Shown in pieces: positions 1 to 11,759 of a DNA stretch of 64,000 nucleotides. The stretch spans positions 1,302,001 through 1,366,000 of the forward strand of contig JADLZK010009374.1 of assembly GCA_015847255.1 (NCBI GenBank), written 5' to 3'. The notes below the pieces were generated by a model that was not told the DNA's origin, made no database searches, and saw only the letters and a program-made list of their open reading frames with translations. A program made the translations under genes and the position numbers. Source of the DNA: Hyparrhenia diplandra. Its lineage: Eukaryota; Streptophyta; Magnoliopsida; Poales; Poaceae. Positions within the stretch are counted from its first letter, which is position 1. Each line of letters opens with the position of its first letter.

Positions 1-676
1 ACAAAATCTGATCTCTATCCCATTTCCAGGTGCTTCCGATGGCTAGGTGCCGCCCTATGCCTTCTGTAGTCAGGCGGGCATGCCCCTGCTTCTCCAGGCC
101 AGAGACTTCTACCGGAAAGAAAATGGTCTCTTCTACTGGCCTTGACAAGACATACTCTCGGAAGAAACTGTTGACTCGGTACCCAATGATCTTGCTCGCC
201 ATGAGTACTTCAGGCTGCATGATGCTCAGTGCGGCGATCTCGTCGAACATCTTCTCTGCATACTTCTCCAAGCTAGTGCTGTCAGTGCCCTTGGAGTAGC
301 CTTCCGCAATCCATCGCCTGATCAAGCGCCTCCGCCGAATGATGATGTCTTGTGGAAAGATTGATAGATGCAACATATATTTCTTGAGATGCCGAGGGCA
401 AGCATCCAGGTAGGAATTCATCCAGGCTAGTAGGCACTGCAACGAATCAAGCACTAGGTTGGTAGCTAGAACGTGCATAAAGTTTTCACTCAGACGCCTC
501 ATCTCGTGTTCGAGTACGTCTCTTGGTTTGCTGGCCAAGTATCTTGCAACAGTAGTTATCACACCAGGAAGTCCGCTGCACTTGAACAACAAAAGAAGGT
601 CTGCTGCTTTTGCTACTGATGTTTTTCTTCCTTCTTTCTTCCATTCTACCTGATAGGTTCCACTCTCCTCAAGCAC
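1..676 (-). CDS. NLR paralogue D, exon 3 (ARC2/winged helix), partial at left edge
   Basis: This is the 5' part of the third exon of a coiled-coil NLR, read on the minus strand and continuing off the left edge. It begins after an acceptor (ccaatag) at 677, the same position as in the other copies. It stays open through about 225 codons. Visible motifs are the GLPLA-like SGLPGVITTVARYL, the RNBS-D-like CPRHLKKYMLHLSIFP, the basic RRRRLIRRWIAEGY, and YRVNSFFREY where the MHD motif is expected. The LRR lies outside the window. Exons 1 and 2, expected at higher coordinates on the minus strand, are absent; plus-strand copy C is there instead. This is therefore an orphan exon, or its upstream exons were lost. 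The frame is intact in what can be seen. NLRs are cytosolic pathogen sensors or helpers. The Pik-2-like assignment rests on shared structure with copies A and B. Confidence 0.8.
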   Translation of the reverse strand, partial: MLEESGTYQVEWKKEGRKTSVAKAADLLLLFKCSGLPGVITTVARYLASKPRDVLEHEMRRLSENFMHVLATNLVLDSLQCLLAWMNSYLDACPRHLKKYMLHLSIFPQDIIIRRRRLIRRWIAEGYSKGTDSTSLEKYAEKMFDEIAALSIMQPEVLMASKIIGYRVNSFFREYVLSRPVEETIFFPVEVSGLEKQGHARLTTEGIGRHLAIGSTWKWDRDQIL

Positions 677-2420
677 CTATTGGCAAAACAATTTAAAAAA
701 TTACAAAACCATTACTACTGAACCCAGAGTGCAGGTAAGGAGTTCAGACAGAAGCAATTAGCAGAGCGCAGTTCAGACAGAAGCACAACAAACCGCGCTC
801 AAGACTGCAAGGTGCATGTGGAGTGACCTGCCGGCTGATGCACTATAGCTTACGGTTTCCCACGGTTCAGTACTTTGGCAAGTTGGTTCTCAGCACAAGT
901 CGCAAACAAATAACCTTTCTTTTTCCACGCGCCATGTAATTAAATAGCAATTAAATATATGCTGTCCACTGAACAACAAACAATGCGACAGCCTTGATAC
1001 ATGAGAAAGCACTGAGGCACCTACGAATATCGAGAAGATGAGCAGAGTTTATAAATACATATCTTTTTTTTTTTTTCAGAATGAACGAACAGTCCAACAG
1101 AAATGGCATAGAACGAGCGAAGGAAACGGTGTTGTCAAGTTCCAGCGTGGGCTGTCTTGTGTGCATCACGGGGTCAGTCACACTCACCACAGCGAGGCCC
1201 CACGCTACCACCCTTGGCCACTGGGCCGCACGTCCGCACCACCGCATGGCGACTGCCATCGCTCGGCTCCAGCAGAACCAACAATACCGAGAAGTAGTAG
1301 GTCGTAGCTGTTCTCATTGCCAGTCAGGGCACGAAGACAAGGCCCCTGCTCCCATCGCTTTGGGATTTTTCGGTATTTCCATGTAAGTACCAACCAAAAG
1401 TACGGAAACCGAAATTCTTCGGTTCTGATTTTTGAAGCAGCCGATCAGTACCTATTTTGTGAGGACCGAATTTCTGTGGGAACTGAAGAACTGTACCGAT
1501 CAGTTTAGTAAGTACCGAACGCCCATAGTGACTTGAGGGAGTAAAAACTGACTATCTTACTATGCGCCCATGTGACAGTCTATATATATTACGCCCAACT
1601 GGTTAACCATACGTTATTGTCCTATATACCATATAATTTTGAATGTATATTAGTTCTGATAAATATTTGTCTGCCAGAAATTATATTAGTTGGGCCATTA
1701 GTTGTTATGGTACTATAATAGTATTCATTTAGTTAGTATTGTTTTAGTTTCTTAATATGCTGATGGATTAATAGCTAAGATCATTTGTTAATTTTTCAGC
1801 AGTTCATCTAACTACCTATTAGTAATTGGAGGTTTTGTTTGGAATTTGGATCATCCATATTATCTGGCCATCTACTTGATACTATAATCTATGGTCATTA
1901 ACGACAACAACCGTTAGATCTAATATATTTTTAAAAAGTTACCCACACATCATTTTCTATTATAAAAGTAGTATAATGTGACCACTTCAAAATGTTGACC
2001 GCCGTCCTTATATAGAAAATAGACTAATGTAACCACTAACCACTGGTTCTTGTTCTAGTCCTGTTTGATTCCTGCAATGCTATACTTGTTTTCCTTTTGT
2101 ATCAGTGGACAACACCTGAATTAAACACTGGAGCTTGTGTTTGCTCACAACGTGAGGCCCAGCTTACACCAAGTACGTAACATCATTTTAACACCCTTCT
2201 CTAGATGCAGCTGCCTACAACTTTACCTAAGTCCCATAGATCCAGCCATCGTATACGATCTCGAGCTCCCACAGGATTAATTAATGCGAAATCCTACTCT
2301 CCCACCGTTTACAACCTATATAGACAAATATGAAGATTAGATAAAATTTTGGTCAGAGCTAGAAATGCCATTCAAGTTTCATTCAACACTTCCTCATATG
2401 TTTTATCTGTAACTTTTTCC
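677..2420. other. Non-coding stretch between NLR D and NLR C
   Basis: This AT-rich DNA separates the two head-to-head NLR fragments. No exon resembling Rx_N or NB-ARC is visible on either strand. It contains one block similar to the 3' flank of NLR A (about 1056-1180). The rest is unassigned. Confidence 0.5.
1056..1180 (-). repeat. Relic of an NLR 3' flank (duplicate of 12362-12460)
   Basis: The stretch reading ttttttcagaatgaac(g/c)aacagtccaacag, with the following bases down to gcatcacggggtcagtca, matches the sequence just beyond the stop codon of NLR A, in the same orientation. No NLR coding sequence follows it here. It looks like the surviving 3' flank of a minus-strand NLR copy whose coding part has been lost or replaced. 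Confidence 0.6.
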
Positions 2421-2705
2421 TATATACTATAGTCGCCTGAAATTTTTGGTGGTTTTCAGGCGATGTTCTACGATGTTTAATGTGATGTTTGCGTAGTATA
2501 CATGTGATGTTGTACTTTTTTTTTTATGTTCTGGTACATATGATGGTCGCCAGGTTTTTTGTTGTTGTTCAGGCAACGTGCCATAATGTTCGCTTAGTAT
2601 ACAATCATGTTATACAATGTTTTCTCTGAAGTTCGCATAGTTATAGGTGGTGTTTTGTGCCCGTTGCCTGAAAAAAATGTATATTTCAGGCGATTGAAAT
2701 ATAGC
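2421..2705. mobile_element. Candidate MITE with TCGCCTGAAAT termini
   Basis: The left end (tatagtcgcctgaaat) and right end (atttcaggcgattgaaatata) form an imperfect inverted repeat around about 285 bp. The interior holds further TCAGGC / GCCTGA motifs. It sits directly upstream of exon 2 of NLR C, where intron 1 would be. The family and target duplication are not certain. Confidence 0.45.
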
Positions 2706-2742
2706 AAATCCCTTTATTTGCCCATCTCTTTCAATTTTGCAG

Positions 2743-4788
2743 GGATTACAATATGATGTAGACTACTCCTTTACAAACGGCAACAACGATTCATTGACCA
2801 ATGTCTATGACCTTGGGCGTGACACAGAGGTTAACGAACTTATTGACCAAATCCAGAATCATCGTCTGATTTCCCTGTGCGGGATACCTGGTGTTGGGAA
2901 ATCAGTTATGCTCAGATCCATATACACCAAACTCAAGGAGAGTGAGAAATTCACCAAGCATGCTTGGATCAATGTTCGCCATCCATTCAATCCCACAGAC
3001 TTTGCTCGTAGCATACTTCTGAATTTTGACTCAAAACCACTTGGACCCAACGACCCTATCCAAGAGTGTTGCAGGTTTTAGAAGAGCATAATTGTCTCAT
3101 CGTAATTGACGGCTTGCAGTCCAAGGAACACTGGGATTGGATAAAATCTAACTTGACACAACATGGACATTCTGGAGGCTGTATCATCATAATAACTTCA
3201 GATGAAAGGGTCGCCAAAGATTGTGCAGTATCTTCTAATGATGCAGTTTACAATGTCAAAGGACTAGAACGTAATGCAGCACGTGAGCTGTTTGAAAAGG
3301 TGTGTTTGCTCCCAATTAACATTCCGTGGTTTTAGTTTCAGTTATCTTCTACGGTTCTACCCAAATTCAATTGTTTGTTGATCTATACAAAATAGAACAA
3401 ATTTCATGGCACCTTAATTATTTTTGTTGTGATGATAACCACGATTGCATTTTCAATTTAAATGTCCCTGAACTATGAATACCAGGTTTCCTTTTCTTTT
3501 TCTTTATGATATCTAAGGTAATCTATGTATGTGTATTAACTAAAATCAAACCATTAAAACGCCTACAAAGAGTCTTAAAACGCCTAGGCTCATCGAGCCT
3601 TGCTTAGGCTCGGCCGCCTAGTGCCTTTTGAACATTGAATTCACCTGTGAAATATATTTTATTCCTTGACCGGAACATTTACTTGGATCAATTGGAACAA
3701 CTTTTTTTGTTTGAGCAGAACATTTGCTTTCTTAATAAGCAAAACTGCATTAACATATCTGGTATTGTAAAATATCAATCACCTGAAATCGAGTATGTGT
3801 ATTCTACTTGTGGCTTTTATATGATGATCTTAGCAAGTTCATCGTTAAGCCACATCTAGTTTTGAGATCTCTGTTTTCCTCTTCACATGAAACTAAATAA
3901 TATTTTTAATCTATGTTTAGTCCCCTAGTTCAGCTTCTGTGCCATCTGTCTCGCAATGATTTATCATTATCAAGAAATATCACTTTACAAATAGTGTTGT
4001 ACTGTTGTAGCAAGTCATTAACACTGCAAGCCGACCGCTGTCTGTCAAAATGCACATTCATTTGCTTCGCTTGAGTTGGTGCTAATGGGGTTTATGGTTC
4101 AAACTTGTCAACCAATAGATGCTCAAGGATCGGATGGACAACGAAGCAACGGATATTATCTTGGCCAAGTGCGGCGGGCTTCCTAGAGTGATAAATACTG
4201 TAGCAAGATACTTGGCCACAAAACCAACAGACGTACTCCATCAGGAGTCGATGCGTCTGAGTGACAACTTTATGCAAGAGTTATCGACTAAACCAAAGTT
4301 TAATTCCCTGCGGGGCTTACTTGCACGGATGCAGTCCTACTTGGATGCTTGCCCTCGCCACCTCAAGAAATGCATGTTGTATCTATCAATCTTTCCTGAA
4401 GACACCATCATTCGGCGGAGGCGCTTGATCAGGCGATGGATTGCGGAAGGCTACTCCAAGGGCACTGACAGCACTAGCTTCGAGAAGTATGTAGAGAAGA
4501 TGTTCGGACGAGGTCGCTACACTGAGCATCATGCAGTCTGAAGTACAGGAGAAAGCAAGCAAGATTGGGTACCTAGTCAACGGTTTCTTCCGCGAGTACA
4601 TCTTGTCAAGGCCGGTGGAAGATACCATTTTCTTTCCGGTGGAATTCTCTGCACTGGAGGAACAAGGGCATGCCCTCCTGACCACAGAAGGCATAGGGCA
4701 GCACCTAGCCATTGGGAGCACTGGGGATTGTGAAAGAGATCAGATTTTTTTTTGAAAGTTTAGACTCTACGGTCTTTGACCATATTTC
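2743..4788 (+). pseudogene. NLR paralogue C (NB-ARC exons only), broken Pik-2-like NLR
   Basis: Two exons of a CNL-type NLR are recognisable on the plus strand. Exon 2 (2743-3299, acceptor tttgcag, donor AAAAG|gtgtgt) encodes GRDTEVNEL, an intact P-loop CGIPGVGKS, HPFNPTDF, a kinase-2-like CLIVIDGLQ, and RNBS-B IIIITSDE. Exon 3 (from 4119, acceptor accaatag) encodes KCGGLPRVINTVARYL, CPRHLKKCMLYLSIFP, RRRRLIRRWIAEGY and YLVNGFFREY. A net 1-base loss near 3073 breaks exon 2, and an extra base near 4505 breaks exon 3. No Rx_N exon is visible upstream. Similarity to the other copies fades around 4788, and a Helitron 3' terminus lies at 4806, so the LRR is missing. It is a decayed paralogue rather than a working receptor. 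Confidence 0.85.
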
Positions 4789-4805
4789 ATAGCACTTTTT
4801 ATGCA

Positions 4806-4842
4806 CTAGTTCATCAACCCGTGCTCCCGCACGGGTTAGAAT
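4806..4842 (-). other. Helitron 3' terminus (hairpin plus CTAG)
   Basis: The inverted repeat AACCCGTGC / GCACGGGTT, followed after a short spacer by CTAG and a host T, is the diagnostic Helitron 3' end. The same terminus recurs at 55768-55800 and, in diverged form, at 63230-63263, both on the plus strand. Confidence 0.85.
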
Positions 4843-7009
4843 CGTATGAGACACTAAGTAATAAAAAGCACTTGTATTATATGGTTTCTCTTCACTGATT
4901 ATTCTAAAATAAATGGTTTTTATCCATATTCATAGTTTTTTTACTGCAATATGCATTGGCATAAACATTTGCTAAACTATGATGGTTTTAGCTGCTACCT
5001 TTGACGAAATAAACCTACATTTTGATTACTTTCACAAAATTTTAAGCTCATTAATTGAAATTTACTATTATGAGTATTAACACAACTTAAATTGAATTGT
5101 AATATTACTAATATATGGTTTGCTCATTAATTAAGGATATTTTACAATGCTTGATAAACTTATAAAATAAATATTTGTACTAATGTAAGTTTTAACTATT
5201 GTATGTTGAATTATTTTTCATAATAGCTTATATTAGTATATACATGTATATTGGAGAGATTGTTTATATTTTTTACAATGGTTGATGTGGATAATTTGGT
5301 ACAAATTATATATGTTATATTACTTTACATTGTGTTTGGGTAATTCGAATGCAAATTGTGGAGTCATCAAAGCATTATCTTCCATGACGGTAGAGATGCA
5401 TAATTTACTAAAAAATATCAGATTATTAGTTTAATTATCTTTATAATTATGGTGGTTTTAATTTTACCATACAGGTTTTAGATAAATCCACAGATCATAA
5501 TCCCTTAGTTTTTCAGCATCATTAATTAGCATATAAACTCAAAGTAGCCCAACAACATTATATTATTAAACTAAACAAAAAAATTATACCTAATTGTCAA
5601 AAAGGATAATATGTAAAACTTATTTGTATGAAGTAATCCAAGAGCATTAAAATATCTTTTTTCAAAAAAAAAAAAGAACATTAAAATAAAAATGTTAAGT
5701 ATACCTAATGGTGAATAAGGGTCATATGATGGACATCGCAGGAAACTAATTAAATTGTAATTATGTGTTCTAGCAAGATTGTCATACCTTTAGTGTGCAG
5801 TACCACCGGTAATGGCGCTGGTGGCTAGGCGCCTGCTAGAGTGTACACGCCACCTGTCTCCTTTCCTTGATCTCCTTTCCTTGATCTCCAGATGTACGTG
5901 ATCTGAGTGGCTGATGCATGGCTAGGACACGGGCTTCCTCCATGCGTATCTTCACAAGCTGGATCAAAATTATCTTCTTATTTATTCGGTAGTTGATATA
6001 CTTTGTGGCTACTCAAATTTTTGGCTATTATTATTATCAGCCGGAGCGCAGATGTATTTGGGTGAATGGATCAAGCTAGATCATGCTTTTCTGACTCGTG
6101 ATGGGAAGAAATGATGCTCTTATAGTTTATTTTTCATCATTTTATCTATAATGATATATAGTAATGGCAGAGGTGGATAATATTTTAGAAAATAAAATAG
6201 ATTTAATGATCATAGTTTGTGAGAACTTATAGATTTGATGATTAGGTGTTTCTAAATAATGGACAGTTTCTAATATCTTTTTACACATCTAGTGAGAATT
6301 AACTTTGACACTCCCTTGTCACCCTAGAACCAAGCAAAAACTGGTTTGGCCCAACCTGAAACTGGTAATCATTGCAACCAAACACATCTGCCATTTACTT
6401 AATTTTTATGGATAGTCATTTAATAGACCCTCCTACAATGACACAACCAATTAAAGCATACACCCCTAAAACACATTAGAACAATAAAACTTCATGGTAC
6501 ATCACAAGGCTCAAAAACGAACCACTTCATGATCGAGTTGAACGACTATGTCCACAAGTTTAAATCAATAAAGAACATATGTAACTAACCGATATAGATG
6601 TAAATCTGTGCTGACGTAAAAAGAGTCAAAGTAGAGCCGACACCATTGCTCCTTAAATTTGCCCTCTTGTTACAATATCAGCTCTAAAACAGAGAGGTTC
6701 CTCACCCGATTTAGGAAATATTAAGCTGAAAGGTTACAACCATATAATATTTATCATTTTGTAGACAATGTGGAAGGGAGCCTTCAAATATGTAGTAAAA
6801 AAATTATAGTCGGAACACAAAACAAAAAAAGGAATTAAACGGGAGACTCGCTGTCTGTATGAAAAGCAAGATGATGTTGCTGTGAGCACAGTGATATACA
6901 TGGCTGCTAACAATTATCTTTGATCCTTGCCCGATGGGGAGCTGTGTGTGCACAAATTGCTATAGCGGGTAAACAGTGAACGATAGGAGGAAGAAGCAAG
7001 TCAAAAGCA

Positions 7010-7252
7010 GGGCCTTACTGTAGAGCAACTGGCCTTCGGCACCAATGCTAGAGCGTCACCGTCCCACGTCCGCTCTGCAGTGCGGTTGGCGACTTGGCGT
7101 TGCCCTGATCGAGAGGCTTGTTGATGAAGATGAGGTGGACCTATATGTACGCAGGCAACATCGGCGTCGCCCTCCAACTCGCCGAGGCACACTGCGTGCG
7201 CACGCCCACGACAGCGAACAACTCTACGTTCGTGGCTGCAAGGAAATACCAT
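7010..7252 (-). other. GC-rich exon-like patch inside the Helitron (possible gene capture)
   Basis: A roughly 240-bp GC-rich block lies between AT-rich Helitron sequences. On the minus strand it is preceded by a plausible acceptor (tttccttgcag) and ends near gctctacagtaag, so it looks like a captured exon. One frame reads ELFAVVGVRTQCASASWR, and one stop codon later continues HLIFINKPLDQGNA. I do not recognise the parent gene. Confidence 0.35.
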
Positions 7253-8440
7253 GAAACATTAGGTGGTTAGAATGTTATGAGACACTGACTAATATCTTTT
7301 TTTCTCTTCATTAATGTTCTAAAACAATAGCTATATCATAAGTACTATAGTCTACATTAAATGTGTTAATCGGTCAAATATTGAGTTTTTCATTTATATC
7401 CATTGGGTTTTTCTTTACATAGCACACCTTTGTGTATCTCCGGTGTACATTAAGCTGAAGCATTATTTCTTACTATAATTGTTTTAGTTGCGGTCTATTT
7501 TGATGATAGGAACCTAATTTTTGATTCTCCGTAAATTTTAAGCATATTGATTCCTTAGATACAACAGCTATTACTTGCAATGGTGATTATAATCTACCGA
7601 TTTGATGGCAAATATTTTTTTATCATTGTATTAGGATCTATATTTTTTATTTCTACCGGTTCCGACCCATAATCCTTTTAGCACCATATATATTTAGTTG
7701 TAACATAAATAAACTTAAACTGTATATAAACAATTGTTCTATCCCTTTATGTGATATCATGAAAATCTATACTTCAACCTTTTGCTTTTAATGTAGTTAT
7801 TGAAACACACATATTAATTCAAAATTATAATTGTTATTGTATCATTTATTTAAATTTTTCATGTTTTACTTTATTAAAATAATATTGTAAGGCCCTAGGC
7901 AACCCTCTTAGTTTTCACGACGTCATAAATAGTTGTTTCACATGTGACATGGCATGCAAGATGTTACACAAATAACCCTTAAAATTAAGTTACTAACATT
8001 CATATAATACATTGTTTCAATCAAAATGTTTAAACTTTTTTTCCAAGATAACTTACAAATATAATACATTGTTTCAATCAAAATGTTTCAACGTTTTTCC
8101 AAGACGACTTACAAAATTTTTATTGTCATAAGTGTTATATAACATAAAGTGAACTGTGAGTGTCATTACTATATGGTATGCTAAATATGTATCCATGCTT
8201 GATTAGCTTATAAAATAATATTTATAACTAATGTATGTTTTAAACTCTGGATGTTGAAATATTGTTCGTAGTGGCTTATATCAGCATGTACATATAGATT
8301 GAGATATTTTTGTTAATTCTTTATAACGGTTGAGATGAATAATTTATGCACAAATTACATTACTTTACATTACCTTGCATGATGTGATGTATGGGTAATT
8401 TGGGTGCAAAATTACCATTGCATCTAGACCACGATGAATA
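7253..8440 (-). mobile_element. Second Helitron 3'-half copy, hairpin lost
   Basis: From about 7262 (gttagaatgttatgagacac...) to 8430 the sequence parallels 4832-5380, ending in a shared block around atgttgaa...tttgggtaattc. The terminal hairpin of this copy is missing. It is either a nested older insertion or a tandem duplicate of the same family. Confidence 0.55.
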
Positions 8441-8882
8441 CTAATGGCAACCATGGGTCATCTCTGCCAGCCTTGTCGTCCATCGTCGGCATCTTATGAC
8501 TGGGCTAGCATAAATGGAGCTCTGCAAGAACGGGAGAAAATCGAGATTAGTTTCTCACCCATTGGTGATACCGATCATAAGATCATTTTGCAGTGTACCG
8601 TCGATGTTCATCGATGGAGCTGTTGTTGATCAAGAAGTTGTTGACGCATGGTCCATGCCTGTCTGGGATTACTCATGACCTGCCCATCACTACCGGAATC
8701 GAGAGATATCCCGTGAGCCATTGCTCACGGGATAGGCCCTTACACCCACGGGAACGGCTATCCCGTGAGTTGCTCACGGGATATCCTGCACGGGATAGAA
8801 ATCATCGGGATAGCGGGGTATCCCGTCAGGGAACATTAACTTTTGAAACCATAGCCAAGTACTTCCTTCCTTTGGGGCCTGC

Positions 8883-10735
8883 TCAACACGTAATCGGCCT
8901 TAGGTTTTTCCATCTCTTGCCATTGCTAGGAGGCTTCATTTGTTGCTTGGGCCTGTCACACAACTCTCGCGGATCAATTCTAGCCTTAACGTTGTCCTTT
9001 GACTTGCTAGTTTCCATGTATGTTCCAAAAAAATACTCGGCGATATTCTTTTCACAATGCATTAAGTCTAGGTTATGTGGACGAAGAAGGTCATCGTGAT
9101 AGGGGAGCCTCTCTAAGCCTGACTTGTGAGTCCATGCATGATCCTCGCCATAACCCACAAAGACACCATTTTCATCACCACAAGAGCATCCACTTGAGCA
9201 TGTACCTCGGGCATTTGTCATCATCACCCGGCGGAGGGTCCGTGAACTTGGTGACCTTTCGTAAAGTTCTTCTTGTCTAGCCTGAATGGATGGTCAAGAG
9301 GGAGGAACCTGTCGATGCTTGTCAAACGCTTGAGAATACTTGCCACCCTTCTTCAACCACATGAACCTCGAGCCGTCTTGCATACTTGGGCAAGGGAACT
9401 TGCCATGAACACACCAGCCATAGAATATCCCATACGCCAAGAAATCATGCAGAGTAGTGGTACCAAACGCGTCCATCCTAAAATTTTTCCTCAAAGCTCG
9501 GTCGTAGGTCCAAAACCCTTCGTTCCAAGCTTTGATCAATTCATCAATGACAGGCTCTATGAACACACCCATTTTATTTCCCGGGTGCCCAGGAATTATC
9601 AAAGACAAAAGGATGTTCTTCGGTTGAAAGCAAACGCCCGGGGGGAGATTGAGCGGGACAACAAATACAGGCCAACAAGTGTATGGGGCAGCCATCATTC
9701 CATAAGGATTGAACCCATCTCGTTGCGGCGCAACACCGAACATTACGAAGCTTCCATAGCTTTCTCAGGATGAATCCGGTCGAAATGGGTCCATGCTTCG
9801 GCATCGGAAGGGTGTACCATCTTATCTGGATTGTATCGACGCCCGTCTTTGTGCCATGTCATCTGTTTCGCGGACTCCTCGGTCATGTACATCCGTTGTA
9901 ACCTCGGTACGAAGGGAAGGTACCGTAGGATTTTCACGGGGATGTCAAGCAGCCTCTTTTGACCATCACCAGAGTCTACCTCTATGAACCTAGAGGATTT
10001 ACACTTTGGACAATGTGTGTCCTCTTTGTAGTCTTTCCTAAATAAGACGCACCCGTTCTTACAAGCATGTATCTGCTCGTATGGCATCTTAAGTACCACG
10101 AGGACTTTGTTCGACTCGTACATGTTCTTTGGCATGTCGTGACCTCGAGGAAGCAAGGTCTCCAAGGCCGACAACATGTCGTCAAACCCCGTCTCGACTC
10201 ATCTTGCACCGGGCCTTCAAGTCCATAAGGCGTGAAATGGCATCTAGTCGAGAGACATCCACATAGCCGTGAAGGGGTTCCCCGTGCCGCCTCCAACATG
10301 TCATAATAGGCCTTCGCGGTTCCTTTCGGCTCCTCCACCACCTCATCTTCAAGTCCTTCACCAAAGTTTCCGGCATGAAAGTCATCTATCATGTCTCCTA
10401 CCCGGCGTCGAAGCAAGATCATTTATGCGTTGTCTCACCACCTCGTCTCTCATACGCCGGTTTCACCATGGAAGATCCACCGCTATAGCCCTCCGTCCAT
10501 CCATATCCGGGAAGATGTTTAGACATCTCTTCCTTACTTTGCCTTTTTGATTCGCACATTTCTTGCATGGACACCAAACCCTACTCGCACCTCCAGCATT
10601 CTGAAAAGCTTTGTCGACGAAAGCACTACTCTTCCTCATCCACTCAGGGTCAATATCTCCAAAACTCCTTCAGCCATTGTATATCCACGCACGGTCATCC
10701 ATTCTCTATCATATGCGCCGAATATAAGAATGCAA
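8883..10735 (-). pseudogene. CACTA Tnp2-like transposase pseudogene
   Basis: Read on the minus strand, several frames join into a Tnp2-family transposase. The N-terminal transposase-associated part includes DREWMTVRGYTMAEG and, in another frame, AFVDKAFQNAGGASRVWCPC. The core shows MPYEQIHACKNGCVLFRKDY, the zinc-knuckle-like CPKCKSSRF, RYLPFVPRLQRMYMTEESAK, DGFNPYGMMAAPYTCWPV, SLIIPGHPGNKMGVFIEPV and YGWCVHGKFPCPSMQDG. Further on come GEDHAWTHKSGLERLPYHDD and PHNLDLMHCEKNIAEYFFGT. Frame changes near 10600, 10170, 9745 and 9290, plus stop codons, disable it. Tnp2 proteins bind CACTA termini and catalyse cut-and-paste transposition. The C-terminal part of the transposase is missing. Confidence 0.85.
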
Positions 10736-10792
10736 AGTGCATCTACACAAGGATCCTACCATCTAATAGGTCAAGATAGGTCCTAATCCCAC

Positions 10793-10985
10793 CCGAGGAT
10801 GCGTAGATGAGGTCGGTTCCATGCTCCACTCCTATCCGAGACGAATTTTGGCAGCACCTCCATTTGTTCTCCGAATACACGTCCCGACGGGAGATTGTGT
10901 ATTCGAAGAACAAGAGAGATGCAACCGAAACTCTGAATCGAGGCAGAATGGAGCATGAAACCGACCTCATCTACGCATCCCGGGC
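10793..10985. repeat. Long inverted repeat (about 88-bp arms)
   Basis: The left arm, containing gatgcgtagatgaggtcggt, pairs with the right arm, containing accgacctcatctacgcatc. The similarity extends inward to gaatacac / gtgtattc around a spacer of about 20 bp near 10888. It lies just upstream of the transposase relic. A transcript across it could fold into one long imperfect hairpin. Confidence 0.8.
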
Positions 10986-11280
10986 TGTCCAAAAACGTGG
11001 ACAATTGAAGCAGATACGGTTCCCTCTAGATGGAACCGGTGGCTGCATGGCCTCTAGATGGAACCGGTGGGCTGCATGGAGTTGAAGATGCATCTCGCTC
11101 GTGTGCTTGTGGCTTGCCGGCCGTCCCTTTCCGCAACCACGCGGCGGCGGCGGCCGCCCGTGGAATCGTCTTGAGGCGGTGCCCTATTTTTTCCCCTCTT
11201 CGTTGGAACACATCTTAGGCGGTGAATGGATATCCCATGATGATTGTCCCTTCCGGATTGACATACGAAAAAGTAATTAT

Positions 11281-11676
11281 TATTTATCTATTTCTTCTTT
11301 TTTAATAATGGCAAAGGTGGTAATTTTAAAGTAGATCTAATGGCTACTTTGTTTGTCACAGTCTTTGAGTTTAATGGCTAGATGTTTTTGATTAATGTGA
11401 GAATTTATAGCATTTATCTTTTTTTTCCTATCGTTAATGGAGAGAATTAACATAGAGCCTCCAATTAGTAGTAGTAAGATTTCTTCTTTTTTAATAATGG
11501 CAAAGGTGGTAATTTTAAAGTAGATCTAATGGCTACTGATTGTCACAGTCTTTTGAGTTTAATGGCTAGATGTTTTTGATTAATGTGAGTATTTCTAGCA
11601 TTTATCTTTTTCCCTATCTTGTCTGGAGAGAATTAACGTAGAGACTCGTTGGAGCCTCCAATTAGTAATAGTAAGA
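11281..11676 (-). repeat. Tandem duplication of the Helitron 5' terminal region
   Basis: Two adjacent units of about 195 bp each run from ttcttcttttttaataatggcaaagg to CCAATTAGTA(A/G)TAGTAAGA. The minus-strand 5' termini are at 11479 and 11676. Both units keep the family's TTAATGG, TAGATCTAATGG and AGAATTAAC blocks. Confidence 0.75.
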
Positions 11677-11759
11677 TTGGATTGGTCCAGAACACCCGTA
11701 ATTCCTTGGTAGAATATTTAGATTATCTCTACGTAAGCAATTTTGTTTTTGTTATAATA

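Larger units (their letters stand above)
8688..11230 (-). mobile_element. Degenerate CACTA (En/Spm) transposon, left end intact
   Basis: The left terminus reads CACTACCGGAATC and is followed by subterminal motifs TCCCGTGAG...CTCACGGGAT in both orientations (8708-8830), typical of CACTA elements. The body carries a broken Tnp2-type transposase on the minus strand. No matching right terminus (GATTCCGGTAGTG) is visible; the right border is estimated from where CACTA-like sequence stops, before Helitron 5' sequence resumes. Confidence 0.7.

Noticed and set aside
30..299. Plus-strand reading frames opposite each NLR exon 3 (also at 13761, 23825 and 4386)
   Set aside because: They are antisense shadows of the conserved NLR winged-helix coding sequence and recur only because the NLR exons are paralogous.
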